Positions 24,126 to 31,820 of a DNA stretch of 36,107 nt are shown here, piece after piece. The notes under the pieces were generated by a model. That model searched no databases. It was given only the letters and a program-made list of their open reading frames with translations, and was not told the DNA's origin. Both the position numbers and the translations under genes were made by a program. How positions within the stretch are numbered: position 1 is the first letter of the stretch; each line of letters starts with the position of its first letter. This DNA is from an uncultured Paludibacter sp. Its GTDB lineage: Bacteria; Bacteroidota; Bacteroidia; Bacteroidales; Paludibacteraceae. The stretch covers positions 1 to 36,107 of the forward strand of contig CALFXE010000012.1 of assembly GCA_937927845.1 (NCBI GenBank), read 5' to 3'.

Positions 24126-24150
24126 CGCTAACACCCATTGCCCGTCCCAA
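24126..24150 (+). repeat. Truncated attC-like half site
   Basis: CGCTAACACCCATTGCCCG keeps the 5' core (CGCTAAC, 24126-24132) and part of the first pairing box seen in copy 2. The remainder of the repeat is missing, and the Gre-like gene of the opposite strand ends 19 nt further on. Confidence 0.45.
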
Positions 24151-24168
24151 AATTTAGTTAGAAGTCAA

Positions 24169-24657
24169 TTATTCCATTTCTATTTTAAGTACACAAATTT
24201 CAAATTCGCCCGCAGGTAATACAACGGTCTTACAATCGGTTACTTTCATCCCAATTAATGCGGTTCCCAATGGAGAGTTGTTACTAATTATCCCCTTTCT
24301 TACGTCGGCCTCTCCGTCTGTCGCTATCAAAAACTTATAAGTATTACTTTTCCCACTTACCTTGTTTGCTTGTTTAAAGGTTACCGAAACACCTAGTTGC
24401 ACCTGATCAATGTTTTCGGGTGATATTTCGACTATTTTAACTTCAGATAGTTTCTTTTGAAGATGGCCAATTTCGGTTGACAACATTTCTTCCTGCTGGC
24501 CTAATTGTACCCATCCTGGATTATCATGCCATCCATCCCCACTTGCATTGTAAGCATGGGCTTTTTCTTTCTGAATTTCTTTAAGTCGTTGGAGTTTTTC
24601 ATCCAGCCTTTTCTGTAATGCCGCTTTTCCTTTTAATGTTACGTAAGTCATCATCAT
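24169..24657 (-). CDS. GreA/GreB-like transcription factor
   Basis: A 162-aa protein (or 160 aa from the third Met) with a Gre-type N-terminal coiled coil (LKGKAALQKRLDEKLQRLKE to LGQQEEMLSTEIGHLQKKL) and C-terminal FKBP-like domain (VQLGVSVTF, KFLIATDGEADVRKGIISNN followed by SPLGTALIGM). The hairpin tip reads GDGWHDNPGW, acidic but different from the D-x-x-E-N-A-E-Y tip of housekeeping GreA, so transcript-cleavage activity may be altered. It is the last gene of the cupin/kinase/Gre operon and overlaps the kinase gene out of frame by up to 59 nt. Confidence 0.85.
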   Translation of the reverse strand: MMMTYVTLKGKAALQKRLDEKLQRLKEIQKEKAHAYNASGDGWHDNPGWVQLGQQEEMLSTEIGHLQKKLSEVKIVEISPENIDQVQLGVSVTFKQANKVSGKSNTYKFLIATDGEADVRKGIISNNSPLGTALIGMKVTDCKTVVLPAGEFEICVLKIEME

Positions 24658-25282
24658 GCTGTTTTATATATGAACTGATAAGTCTAAGTAAATGATCGCA
24701 TAAATCAGAGGGATTTAATGTCCCATCAACTTCGATCCATTTTATACTTGAAAACTCTGGAAATCTTTGTGTGTCTCTCATTTCGCTATAGAAGGTGGCT
24801 GCTCTTGTTAATGATTCTAAAATCTCATCCTTTTTAATGCTTAAATGGTTCTTTCTCTCTTTTAATCTAATCAAGGCGACTGATGGATCGATCTTAAAAT
24901 AAATAACAATGTCGGGGAGTGGAATTATTTTCTCCATTCGATTTGTTAACCCGATCACCTTTTCCCAGTTGAGTCCGTGTATCCTTTTGGTAACATAACT
25001 TGTCAAAATACTTCTATCTCCAAAGATTAAAGACTTCTTTTCTTTGAGCGCCAGAAGTGCAGACCTATTGCTTCTTACTGAGTATATCCAGCTGTTCCAC
25101 CAGTCGTAATTTCGTAAAAAGGAAATATGTGAGTGAAACCATTCACGTAAATTAAATCCAGAAATCGGCTTAGTCGGGCAAAGCAATGAATAAGGTATAC
25201 CCTGTTGGTCTATCTTAGCCTTGACCAAGTCAAAAACTGTTGTTTTGCCACTTCCTTTAATGCCTTCCAAACAGATATACAT
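24599..25282 (-). CDS. Thymidylate kinase-like P-loop kinase
   Basis: A 227-aa P-loop nucleotide kinase. Walker A is EGIKGSGKTT (6-15), the DR[YS] substrate-phosphate motif is FGDRSIL (Asp89-Arg90), and PDIVIYFKIDPSVALIRLKE (123-142) is the conserved strand-Asp-Pro and arginine helix before the LID. dTMP kinase-like proteins transfer phosphate to (d)NMPs; here the base-binding pocket is divergent (WWNSWIYSVRSNRS), so the substrate may differ from dTMP. It begins 2 nt after the cupin-like gene, and the Gre-like gene starts within its last 20 codons. It belongs to the operon behind the sigma-54 promoter. Confidence 0.8.
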   Translation of the reverse strand: MYICLEGIKGSGKTTVFDLVKAKIDQQGIPYSLLCPTKPISGFNLREWFHSHISFLRNYDWWNSWIYSVRSNRSALLALKEKKSLIFGDRSILTSYVTKRIHGLNWEKVIGLTNRMEKIIPLPDIVIYFKIDPSVALIRLKERKNHLSIKKDEILESLTRAATFYSEMRDTQRFPEFSSIKWIEVDGTLNPSDLCDHLLRLISSYIKQHDDDLRNIKRKSGITEKAG

Positions 25283-25284
25283 CG

Positions 25285-26037
25285 TTACCCTTTAACTGCT
25301 ATTAAAAATAATTCCCGCAACTCTTCCTCAGAATAGGAAGAAACCGTCTGCCTTTCATTCAGAAACGTATTGTATGAATATAATTTGCATTTTTCGGACA
25401 ATGGAGAGCCCGTAATCATTAACGTACAGGTGCTTTCATTGTTTGGGTTGATTATCCGGTGGAGTTCTTTTGATTTCATAAAGTATGTACAGCCACTATC
25501 ATATCTTATCAGCGATAATCTTTCTAAATTAATTTTACCATTGTACTCAACAGCGTATTGATCTGATCCATTTTTAGATAAATAAGTATAATTATTAACT
25601 TCAACACCCCCTGAATCATCTTCCCGAAAAAGCTCCATTTTTAAACTCCCAGAAATAATTTTGGATGCAAAATTCCAGCGATGATTATGAATATTTTCCA
25701 TTGGCAGGGGAATTTCTGGAATGGGTTGAAACAAATGAAGTCTAAGTTTAAAATAGTGAGATGACAGTAATACTATTTTATGAAACCCATTATCGTGTCT
25801 GTAGCTATTCTTAATTACATTATCAATTAAAACTTCATCATTAGAGATACAAGATAATAGGGGGCCAAAATTTTCCTTTTTCCCAAGTTCTGTCACCACT
25901 TGTATTAGCGTTCGCTTCTCTCTTAATGCAAGGCTAAGATCAATTTGCTTTGCCAAGGATAACAAACTACTTCTAGTAAATTCATTAGGGAACTCTATTA
26001 GAGATTTGCTATTGATTGATTTGGTAACCGTTTCCAT
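25285..26037 (-). CDS. Cupin-like protein, first gene of a sigma-54-controlled operon
   Basis: A 250-aa protein. The central part has a cupin-style metal motif: His117 and His119 in NIHNHRW, a glycine turn (ISGSLKMELF) and a later His193 in SKELHRI after a tight FMKSKE turn. Such proteins may be Fe/Zn enzymes or binders. The N-terminal 75 residues are helical (SLLSLAKQIDLSLALREKRT). I recognise no closer family. It leads a tightly packed three-gene operon and starts 26 nt from a near-consensus -24/-12 promoter, in divergence from the sigma-54 activator gene. Confidence 0.7.
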   Translation of the reverse strand: METVTKSINSKSLIEFPNEFTRSSLLSLAKQIDLSLALREKRTLIQVVTELGKKENFGPLLSCISNDEVLIDNVIKNSYRHDNGFHKIVLLSSHYFKLRLHLFQPIPEIPLPMENIHNHRWNFASKIISGSLKMELFREDDSGGVEVNNYTYLSKNGSDQYAVEYNGKINLERLSLIRYDSGCTYFMKSKELHRIINPNNESTCTLMITGSPLSEKCKLYSYNTFLNERQTVSSYSEEELRELFLIAVKG

Positions 26038-26062
26038 TTTCCACTTTTATTTGTTCTATATT

Positions 26063-26079
26063 TTCAAGTGGAGTGCCAA
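26063..26079 (-). promoter_or_regulatory. Sigma-54 (-24/-12) promoter of the cupin/kinase/Gre operon
   Basis: The minus strand reads TTGGCACTCCACTTGAA. Against the consensus YTGGCACGrNNNTTGCW the -24 element TTGGCAC is perfect and the -12 element has TTG with A instead of C next. The GG-to-TTG spacing is correct. The expected start lies near 26052, giving a 14-15 nt leader before the ATG at 26037. The remaining divergent region (26080-26212) would hold the activator sites; a TAGATCTA palindrome (26101-26108) is one weak candidate. Confidence 0.75.
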
Positions 26080-26212
26080 ACTATTTACGAGACTGTTCTA
26101 TAGATCTAAATACTTACTTATCAAGCAATTCCATGTTTAGCTACTGAAAGCAACCTACACCACAAAATGAAAAGAGATATAATTTAGTTATATTTAAATA
26201 TAAAACTGTTAT

Positions 26213-27685
26213 ATGAGCAGGGTAGTAATTTCCTGGCTTGCTTTTCATAAGGACTTTGACAAAGTTGGCAATGGCTTTCAAATCAATTCCAGTGGACCGA
26301 CTCTTACGATCCATAAGCTATTTAAAAAAAATGGATACGAACTTCATTATCTGTTACAATGCGTCCCAAAAAAGAAAGGAGATGAATTGGATAAGAAAGT
26401 CAATGCTATGAAAAATTATCTTAGCGAGAATTACTCCAAGCACAAAGTTGAAATTGAACTTTTGGATATTGATGAGGACGAGTTATCCAATTATGAAATG
26501 GTGGCAGCTCATTTAAGAAGTTTTCTAAACAAAATTGATGTTAATGATGATGTTGAGGTTATTACTGGCACTGGATCGTCTATTATGCACATGGTATGGG
26601 TAGCTTTATTTTATAGTATCGATCTTAAATTTAAGTTGTTCCTGATACATCACGACCCAATCCGTTTTCCTGACTTCATACCTGTTCCTCTTATAAAGAG
26701 CAAAATGTTAGATCAAAAATTGCGAGAGTTTCATATCAAAGATACTTTCCCAAAAGACATTATAAGGGACCTCCATACAGACGCAGTTTATAAAAAGGCA
26801 AAAATTTGGGCTGACGCAATTCAGCAAAATATCTTGATTCTTGGCGAAACGGGTACCGGAAAGGATGTATTAGCAAACTATATTCATAACAACTCACCAT
26901 TGGCTGATAAACCATTTGCAGCAATTAACTGTGCATCACTTCCAGAGGACAATCTTCTTTATAGTGAACTCTTTGGTCATGAAAAGAATGCCTTTACTGG
27001 GGCAACTAAAAAGCGCGATGGTTTATTTGCTATTTGTAATGGCGGTACTCTATTTATGGACGAAATAGGTGATATGCCTATGAGAACTCAATTGAGTCTA
27101 TTAAGGGCTATTGAGAATAAAGAGATTAAACCGTTGGGAAGCGATTCTGTTGTAAAAAATGTCAAGGTCAGAATAATTGCAGCTACGAATGCTGATCTAT
27201 GGGAAAAATGTGTCACTAAGGAGTTCAGATGGGACTTGTATTATCGGCTTTGCGACTGCGAACTGGAATTAAAATCACTTCGAGACAGAGGGATAAGTGA
27301 GAAAAGTAAAATAATCGTGAGTATTATAAAACAATCGGAATTGCAATGGGGAAGAAAATTAAATTTTAGTCCAGATGCTGAAATAGCGTTTTATAATCAC
27401 CCATATCCTGGAAATTTCCGCGAATTAAAAAGAACAATTGATTCTTTATTTGCTTCTCAATTGAAGAATATAGAAGTAAGCGACTTGCCTAAAAGGTTTT
27501 TTAAATCGGAAAAAACCGATATAACTAGCCTTCAAGAAAATGAAAAGCAGTATATTCAAAAAATTTATGCAAATTCTAATTATGTGATGAAAAAAACGGC
27601 TGAAAAATTAGGGTATTCGAATCAGCATAAATTAAGACAAAAAATGGAGAACCTCGGCATCAGAATAATTAATAAGCGAAAATAG
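26213..27685 (+). CDS. Sigma-54-dependent activator with CARF/RtcR-like sensor domain
   Basis: A 490-aa protein with three parts. Residues 1-165 form a Rossmann-like sensor with ELLDIDEDELSNYE and VEVITGTGSSIMHMVW (115-129), which parallels the I-T-T-G-T motif of RtcR/CARF domains that bind RNA ends or cyclic oligonucleotides. Residues 183-415 are the AAA+ sigma-54 activator domain: Walker A GETGTGKD (211-218), sigma-contact loop NAFTGA (259-264, first Gly replaced by Asn), Walker B LFMDEIGD (280-287), and arginine region RWDLYYRL (339-346). Residues 440-483 are a Fis-type HTH. It is co-transcribed with SLATT and CD-NTase genes and diverges from the sigma-54 promoter of the cupin/kinase/Gre operon. 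Confidence 0.9.
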   Translation: MSRVVISWLAFHKDFDKVGNGFQINSSGPTLTIHKLFKKNGYELHYLLQCVPKKKGDELDKKVNAMKNYLSENYSKHKVEIELLDIDEDELSNYEMVAAHLRSFLNKIDVNDDVEVITGTGSSIMHMVWVALFYSIDLKFKLFLIHHDPIRFPDFIPVPLIKSKMLDQKLREFHIKDTFPKDIIRDLHTDAVYKKAKIWADAIQQNILILGETGTGKDVLANYIHNNSPLADKPFAAINCASLPEDNLLYSELFGHEKNAFTGATKKRDGLFAICNGGTLFMDEIGDMPMRTQLSLLRAIENKEIKPLGSDSVVKNVKVRIIAATNADLWEKCVTKEFRWDLYYRLCDCELELKSLRDRGISEKSKIIVSIIKQSELQWGRKLNFSPDAEIAFYNHPYPGNFRELKRTIDSLFASQLKNIEVSDLPKRFFKSEKTDITSLQENEKQYIQKIYANSNYVMKKTAEKLGYSNQHKLRQKMENLGIRIINKRK

Positions 27686-27686
27686 A

Positions 27687-28157
27687 ATGCAAGAAAAAGA
27701 ACTTCTCAGAAAATTAGGAGAGGAAACTCTCTACTCCGCCAAGGGTCATTTCAAATCGTGCGACCTTAGGCGGCAGCTAATCACATACACCATTTGGCTA
27801 TGTGCAGTTCTCAATGTGCTTTCCATAATTGGTATTAACCCAACAACCGACAAATTGCTTGCAGCCGTTGGACTTTTAGGAACAATTGCACTTTTGATAT
27901 GGAACGAAGGGGAAGGAAAGAATTACAGAGCCAAACACAAGCAGGCCGCAGAGACTTATTTAGCATTGCACAAAGAGATACGCAGTTGTTATTTTCTTAG
28001 CGATTGCGGCAAAGAACAAGTGGAGACACTCAGCAAAAAAGTAAGTGAGTTTGACAAAAGCGAGAAACCTGACATTCCCGGATTTGCTAGGCTTTGGGCA
28101 AAACAGGTAATTGAAAGAAAAAACAGTGAAACAGACAACTGGTTTCTAATAAAATAA
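27687..28157 (+). CDS. SLATT-domain two-TM protein (putative pore effector)
   Basis: A 156-aa protein with an N-terminal amphipathic helix (RKLGEETLYSAKGHFKSCDL), two TM helices at about 30-49 and 55-71 (LITYTIWLCAVLNVLSIIG; LLAAVGLLGTIALLIW), and a long helix EGKNYRAKHKQAAETYLALH with cytosolic tail. This is the SLATT architecture (SMODS- and SLOG-associating 2TM), predicted to form pores in response to nucleotide signals. It starts 1 nt after the activator stop and ends 3 nt before the CD-NTase gene, its likely signal source. Confidence 0.85.
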   Translation: MQEKELLRKLGEETLYSAKGHFKSCDLRRQLITYTIWLCAVLNVLSIIGINPTTDKLLAAVGLLGTIALLIWNEGEGKNYRAKHKQAAETYLALHKEIRSCYFLSDCGKEQVETLSKKVSEFDKSEKPDIPGFARLWAKQVIERKNSETDNWFLIK

Positions 28158-28160
28158 ACG

Positions 28161-28958
28161 ATGGCTGCTATAAGTATCAATAATAGGCTAATCACGTTTG
28201 CCCAACAAGAACTTGTTCTTGGCTACAGCAGCACCGAGAGGGACCGAATTAGCAGTTCGCTGGCACAGTTACAAAAAGTTTTGAAAGACAAACTTCATAA
28301 CGAAGCAAAAGAAATTCTGCCTTTTGGTTCGTTTACTCGAAACACAATTTTACCGAGAAAATACGACTCAAATTCTGATGTTGATTTGCTTATTGTTTTC
28401 AATACTAGTGCCGGAAAGAAGACACCTGGCACTTATCGTAAAAACATTTTGGATGCACTTTCATCTTCATACCCACTTTCGGTAGTAAAGAAAGATTTCC
28501 CAACGGTTAAATTGGAACTTAATCATATCATGTTTGATGTTGTGCCTTCTCACATAGAAGAATTTTGGAACAAGACTTACTACATCCCAAGTGCAAACGA
28601 CAGTTGGAGAACAACTGTTCCTAATGACATCAACAATGAGCTTTCTCAAAAAAATCAGTCGTATGGAAACAACATTGTTCGCAATGTGATTCGCCTCTGT
28701 AAACACTGGAACTCAACACAAGGTCGTGTTTTTGACTCTTACGAAATGGAAAAATGGATTGTAGGAAGATTTTTCTACAGCGGTGACAATCTCTATGAAA
28801 AATTTTTAAGTGTGCTTAAAGATTTGGCGTATTACAAACATTCAGGAGTGAAACAAGCCATAGATTGGATTACAGAATACAAAGGTACATGGTCAAGACA
28901 AGCAGATGAACAAAAACAACTTGAGTGGCTAATAAAACTTTTACCTGGCTTAAATTAA
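28161..28958 (+). CDS. Third SMODS/CD-NTase nucleotidyltransferase, SLATT-linked
   Basis: A 265-aa CD-NTase-like enzyme: Gly56-Ser57 in PFGSFTRNTILP, Asp73/Asp75 in NSDVDLLI, Asp126 in MFDVVPS, then a helical C-terminal part (VIRLCKHWNSTQGRVFDSYE). All catalytic positions are kept, so a nucleotide second messenger is expected. It is a clear paralogue of the enzyme at 19659. The gene ends the three-gene operon of activator, SLATT and CD-NTase. Its product could gate the SLATT pore, the CARF-like domain of the activator, or both; that link is inference. Confidence 0.88.
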   Translation: MAAISINNRLITFAQQELVLGYSSTERDRISSSLAQLQKVLKDKLHNEAKEILPFGSFTRNTILPRKYDSNSDVDLLIVFNTSAGKKTPGTYRKNILDALSSSYPLSVVKKDFPTVKLELNHIMFDVVPSHIEEFWNKTYYIPSANDSWRTTVPNDINNELSQKNQSYGNNIVRNVIRLCKHWNSTQGRVFDSYEMEKWIVGRFFYSGDNLYEKFLSVLKDLAYYKHSGVKQAIDWITEYKGTWSRQADEQKQLEWLIKLLPGLN

Positions 28959-29117
28959 AATAAATATAGAAATACTTGTATTAAATAGGAAAGGGAAATA
29001 TGGGGAAGTCAACAACAATTGGGTCACTCTTCAAATAACTGATAGTGATATGTAGCCGATTGGTATGCCGTCTGCCAGCTTAGCAGCAAACCCGTCTTGG
29101 TGGAAGTTTTAATTTAT

Positions 29118-29618
29118 TTATTTGTATTCTACTTCAATTTCATATTCTTTTGAACTATTACATTCTAAACACAAATCTGACTTAAAGTCTTTAAAAAGCC
29201 TTTCAATTTCCATAATAGCATCTTTGCTTTTACCAACAGAACAATTGTCCGTATTAATAGACTTACCAACAAGAGTGCACCCAGTAATGTCAGACGTGTA
29301 ATTGCCTAAATGAATTTGTATATGTTCACGATTGGGTACATTAAGTAATTCTATTTTCCAACCAAGTTTTTTGTCTGTCCGAATAACAGCATCATATTTC
29401 CCTTTCGGTATAGAAGAAATATCATTTATATTTCCTCTATACGGCAACTCCATTGTATAACATATGGGACTACCATTGATAGACAGATAGCCTTGTATGC
29501 AATTATTGGAAGTCAGTTTTCTTTCAATAGAAACGCTAAACTTAGCGTCATTAACTTTGAGGGAAAAGTTGAAATTTATTATTACAAAAATACTTACAAC
29601 TAATAATTTTATTTGCAT
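29118..29618 (-). CDS. Exported DUF5675 protein
   Basis: A 166-aa protein with an N-terminal signal or anchor (MQIKLLVVSIFVIINFNFSL). The body follows DUF5675: SIERKLTSNNCIQGYLSING, PICYTMELPYRGN, ISSIPKGKYDAVIRTD, VPNREHIQIHLGN, DITGCTLVGKS. The conserved I-P-x-G-x-Y, H-I-x-I-H-x-G-N and G-C-x-x-x-G segments are all present. DUF5675 occurs in phages and mobile elements and sometimes in secreted proteins; the activity is unknown. Its start overlaps the end of the tail-collar gene by 10 nt, so the two are coupled. It ends the minus-strand exported-protein group. Confidence 0.85.
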   Translation of the reverse strand: MQIKLLVVSIFVIINFNFSLKVNDAKFSVSIERKLTSNNCIQGYLSINGSPICYTMELPYRGNINDISSIPKGKYDAVIRTDKKLGWKIELLNVPNREHIQIHLGNYTSDITGCTLVGKSINTDNCSVGKSKDAIMEIERLFKDFKSDLCLECNSSKEYEIEVEYK

Positions 29619-31462
29619 CTTATTATATAATTGACATATTTATTCTTAGGCCTTGTTTCATTACCGCCAACCTCTGTTGCAATTGCTTTATTCTTGACCG
29701 TTAAGTGTACCCCACCATCATCATCCGCACAGATACTCTCATTTATGTTTGACCCACCTGGTTGGGAGACACCTATATGCACAGGGTGACTGTGCTTTGC
29801 AAAAGCATCGCCCTGTGATGACCCCACAGCATTCTTTTCCCCGCCCCCATTTGCATTTCTTGCATCGACGTCCGGGTCTTGTCCTGAATTGAAACTTACT
29901 CCTCGTAGAAAAACTCCTCTCAGATCAGGCAGATTGAAATCCCCGTTAGGTTGCTTGCCCCAATTATAGCCAATTACGTTAAATACTTCTTCATTTCCGT
30001 GAATTGATAAAATATCGCCATTGCACAACTTCCAGCCAGCAGGAATTTTGTCAATATTGCCTGCAAAAGCGAGAATAGTTCCGATTGGGTTATCTCTGTC
30101 TACTACCCCCGGATTTAAGATCTGTGAATTTTCATCAAGCCAGACTGCAGGAAAAATAAATGGAATTTCAATTGTTTTTTTCCCCTCCTTGTTATATGAA
30201 AGAGCATCAATAGATAAAGAGTTTTTTAGTTGATATTCGCTTAAAATATACATATCAACTTTTGTAGGAACCCACTCGTTGCCTTTATATTGCCAGGTTA
30301 TGTCATCACCTCCTTTGCTCGTGATATTCTCCTTACTTGACCCTGAGACGCCTCCAGAAGAACCACTTTGTTCTGCTCCCGAAGTAAATTCTCTTTGCGG
30401 CTTTGACTTTAAAAGTTTATCAACCTGGTCGTTCTTTAAAGTGGCATACGTTATATTGTCTTTTACGAGGTTATACTCATTATCAGACACTTTCTGAAAC
30501 TCCAGGGTTACCTGAGAAGAAACTTTCTCCAGGAGGTATTTAATGATTTCATTTTTTGTTTCTCTGACTTTATCGGCATCGCCAAAAGATAGAATATGTA
30601 TTTGTGTTTTATTAATATTGATCAGTTCTGACATATACGTCCTATTCAATATTCTCTTCTTTTCATTCTCTGTCCATATTTTTGATTCTACTTTGCCTCC
30701 CCCGAGCTTCAAAGGACCCAAACTTAAACTAAGACCACCGTCGCTACTGCTGCTTTTTATGACTTGATTGTCAATAAGGGTTTCATCTCCAAACAACTGT
30801 TTTCGTATTTTTGAACTTGTCGCAAAATCCGCTGTTCCTTTTACATAGTCACTTGAAAATTCGAAACCACCCATATAAAGGCTTCCTTTCAAATTATCAT
30901 TACTGCTTCTCAGATCATAAAACTCTCTAAGCTGTTTTAAGCTGCCAGAAATTTCATAATTTCTTACTTTGGGAACCATGTGCTTTATTTGAAAATTGCC
31001 AATGTTTGAAAAGGTTGGCAAATCTGTTGGATTGATGATGACGTAATCATCACCGATTCTGGCTTTCAAAACATAATATGAGTATGGCAGGTTACTTAAA
31101 TTTATATTCTGAACCTGTTCGTCTCTTTCCAACAACATTTTTAATTCATCATAAACCTTATTGCTGTAATGATATATTTTAAGAAGCAATTTGACCGGGG
31201 TATTTTCATTCCCACCGTTATACTTGTCAAGTTGGCTTTTAAAATTGGCCCAATCAGCAATTATTAACGGATTGTAAAAGTATTGTTTGTTATTGTTTTT
31301 GTACGTCTCAACTTGCTCGCCACCGACAGCATCAATACTATAGACTCTAATGAAGTTGGGAATGTCAAGGTCCGCTGTGCCATTTGAACCACCATTTTGT
31401 TGCGCATTCAATTGCATTGAATAGAATGACAATAAGAACAGAATAATTAGTTTTCCATTCAT
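29609..31462 (-). CDS. Exported phage-tail-collar-domain protein
   Basis: A 617-aa protein with Sec signal MNGKLIILFLLSFYSMQLNAQ. Residues 458-617 are a tail-collar domain: NPIGTILAFAGNIDKIPAGW, KLCNGDILS, FNLPDLRGVFLRGV, and the metal-type KHSHPVHIG, ending YVNYIIRC. Such domains form trimeric fibre tips in phages and MdpB-like secreted proteins. The first 340 residues are unknown and mixed alpha/beta, with NKTQIHILSFGDADKVRE suggesting a pore- or MACPF-unrelated soluble domain; a Ser/Gly-rich linker lies at about 365-385. It is coupled to the DUF5675 gene. No other tail genes are present, so this is not a prophage. Confidence 0.8.
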   Translation of the reverse strand: MNGKLIILFLLSFYSMQLNAQQNGGSNGTADLDIPNFIRVYSIDAVGGEQVETYKNNNKQYFYNPLIIADWANFKSQLDKYNGGNENTPVKLLLKIYHYSNKVYDELKMLLERDEQVQNINLSNLPYSYYVLKARIGDDYVIINPTDLPTFSNIGNFQIKHMVPKVRNYEISGSLKQLREFYDLRSSNDNLKGSLYMGGFEFSSDYVKGTADFATSSKIRKQLFGDETLIDNQVIKSSSSDGGLSLSLGPLKLGGGKVESKIWTENEKKRILNRTYMSELININKTQIHILSFGDADKVRETKNEIIKYLLEKVSSQVTLEFQKVSDNEYNLVKDNITYATLKNDQVDKLLKSKPQREFTSGAEQSGSSGGVSGSSKENITSKGGDDITWQYKGNEWVPTKVDMYILSEYQLKNSLSIDALSYNKEGKKTIEIPFIFPAVWLDENSQILNPGVVDRDNPIGTILAFAGNIDKIPAGWKLCNGDILSIHGNEEVFNVIGYNWGKQPNGDFNLPDLRGVFLRGVSFNSGQDPDVDARNANGGGEKNAVGSSQGDAFAKHSHPVHIGVSQPGGSNINESICADDDGGVHLTVKNKAIATEVGGNETRPKNKYVNYIIRCK

Positions 31463-31612
31463 AGTTTTGTCTTTTATTGTTTAGAAATATGAGACTATAG
31501 GAAGCCGTAAAAAAATTAGGACTACATTTTACAATTATGAGAATAATTTAAATTTTATCAAAGGGTGTTTTCCTCGTTTTTCTTTGACATTTTCACGGTG
31601 TCCACTAAATTG

Positions 31613-31807
31613 CCCCAACGGCCAAGTATTGCTGCATGTTGGGGATTTTATAACGTCCAGCCCGGAACATCTACTTGATTTTATAATATTGTTGATGTTA
31701 AGAACTGTTGCTTGGCATAATTCGTCTGCCGAAACCGAGGCTGATAGCGAGCTAAACCCGAAGCTAACAATGCCCAGTCCTACTTTCAGCAATACCAATG
31801 TTGGTTC
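31613..31807 (-). repeat. attC-like cassette repeat, diverged copy 3 (minus strand)
   Basis: On the minus strand the middle reads TTTCGGCAGACGAATTATGC against TTTCGGCAGACGAATAACGC in copy 2, followed by a similar CCAAxCAxxAG. The ends are again inverted: CCAACATTGGTATTGCTG against the complement of CAGCAATACTTGGCCGTTGG. The length (195 bp) is the same as copy 2, and it begins 14 nt behind the stop of the gene at 31821 in that gene's orientation. Small open frames on both strands here are by-products. Confidence 0.65.
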
Positions 31808-31820
31808 GGTACTTTATCGA

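Noticed and set aside
28959..29117. Further cassette repeat between the CD-NTase and DUF5675 genes
   Set aside because: Only short words (GCCGTCTGCC) resemble the repeat; cores and inverted ends are missing.
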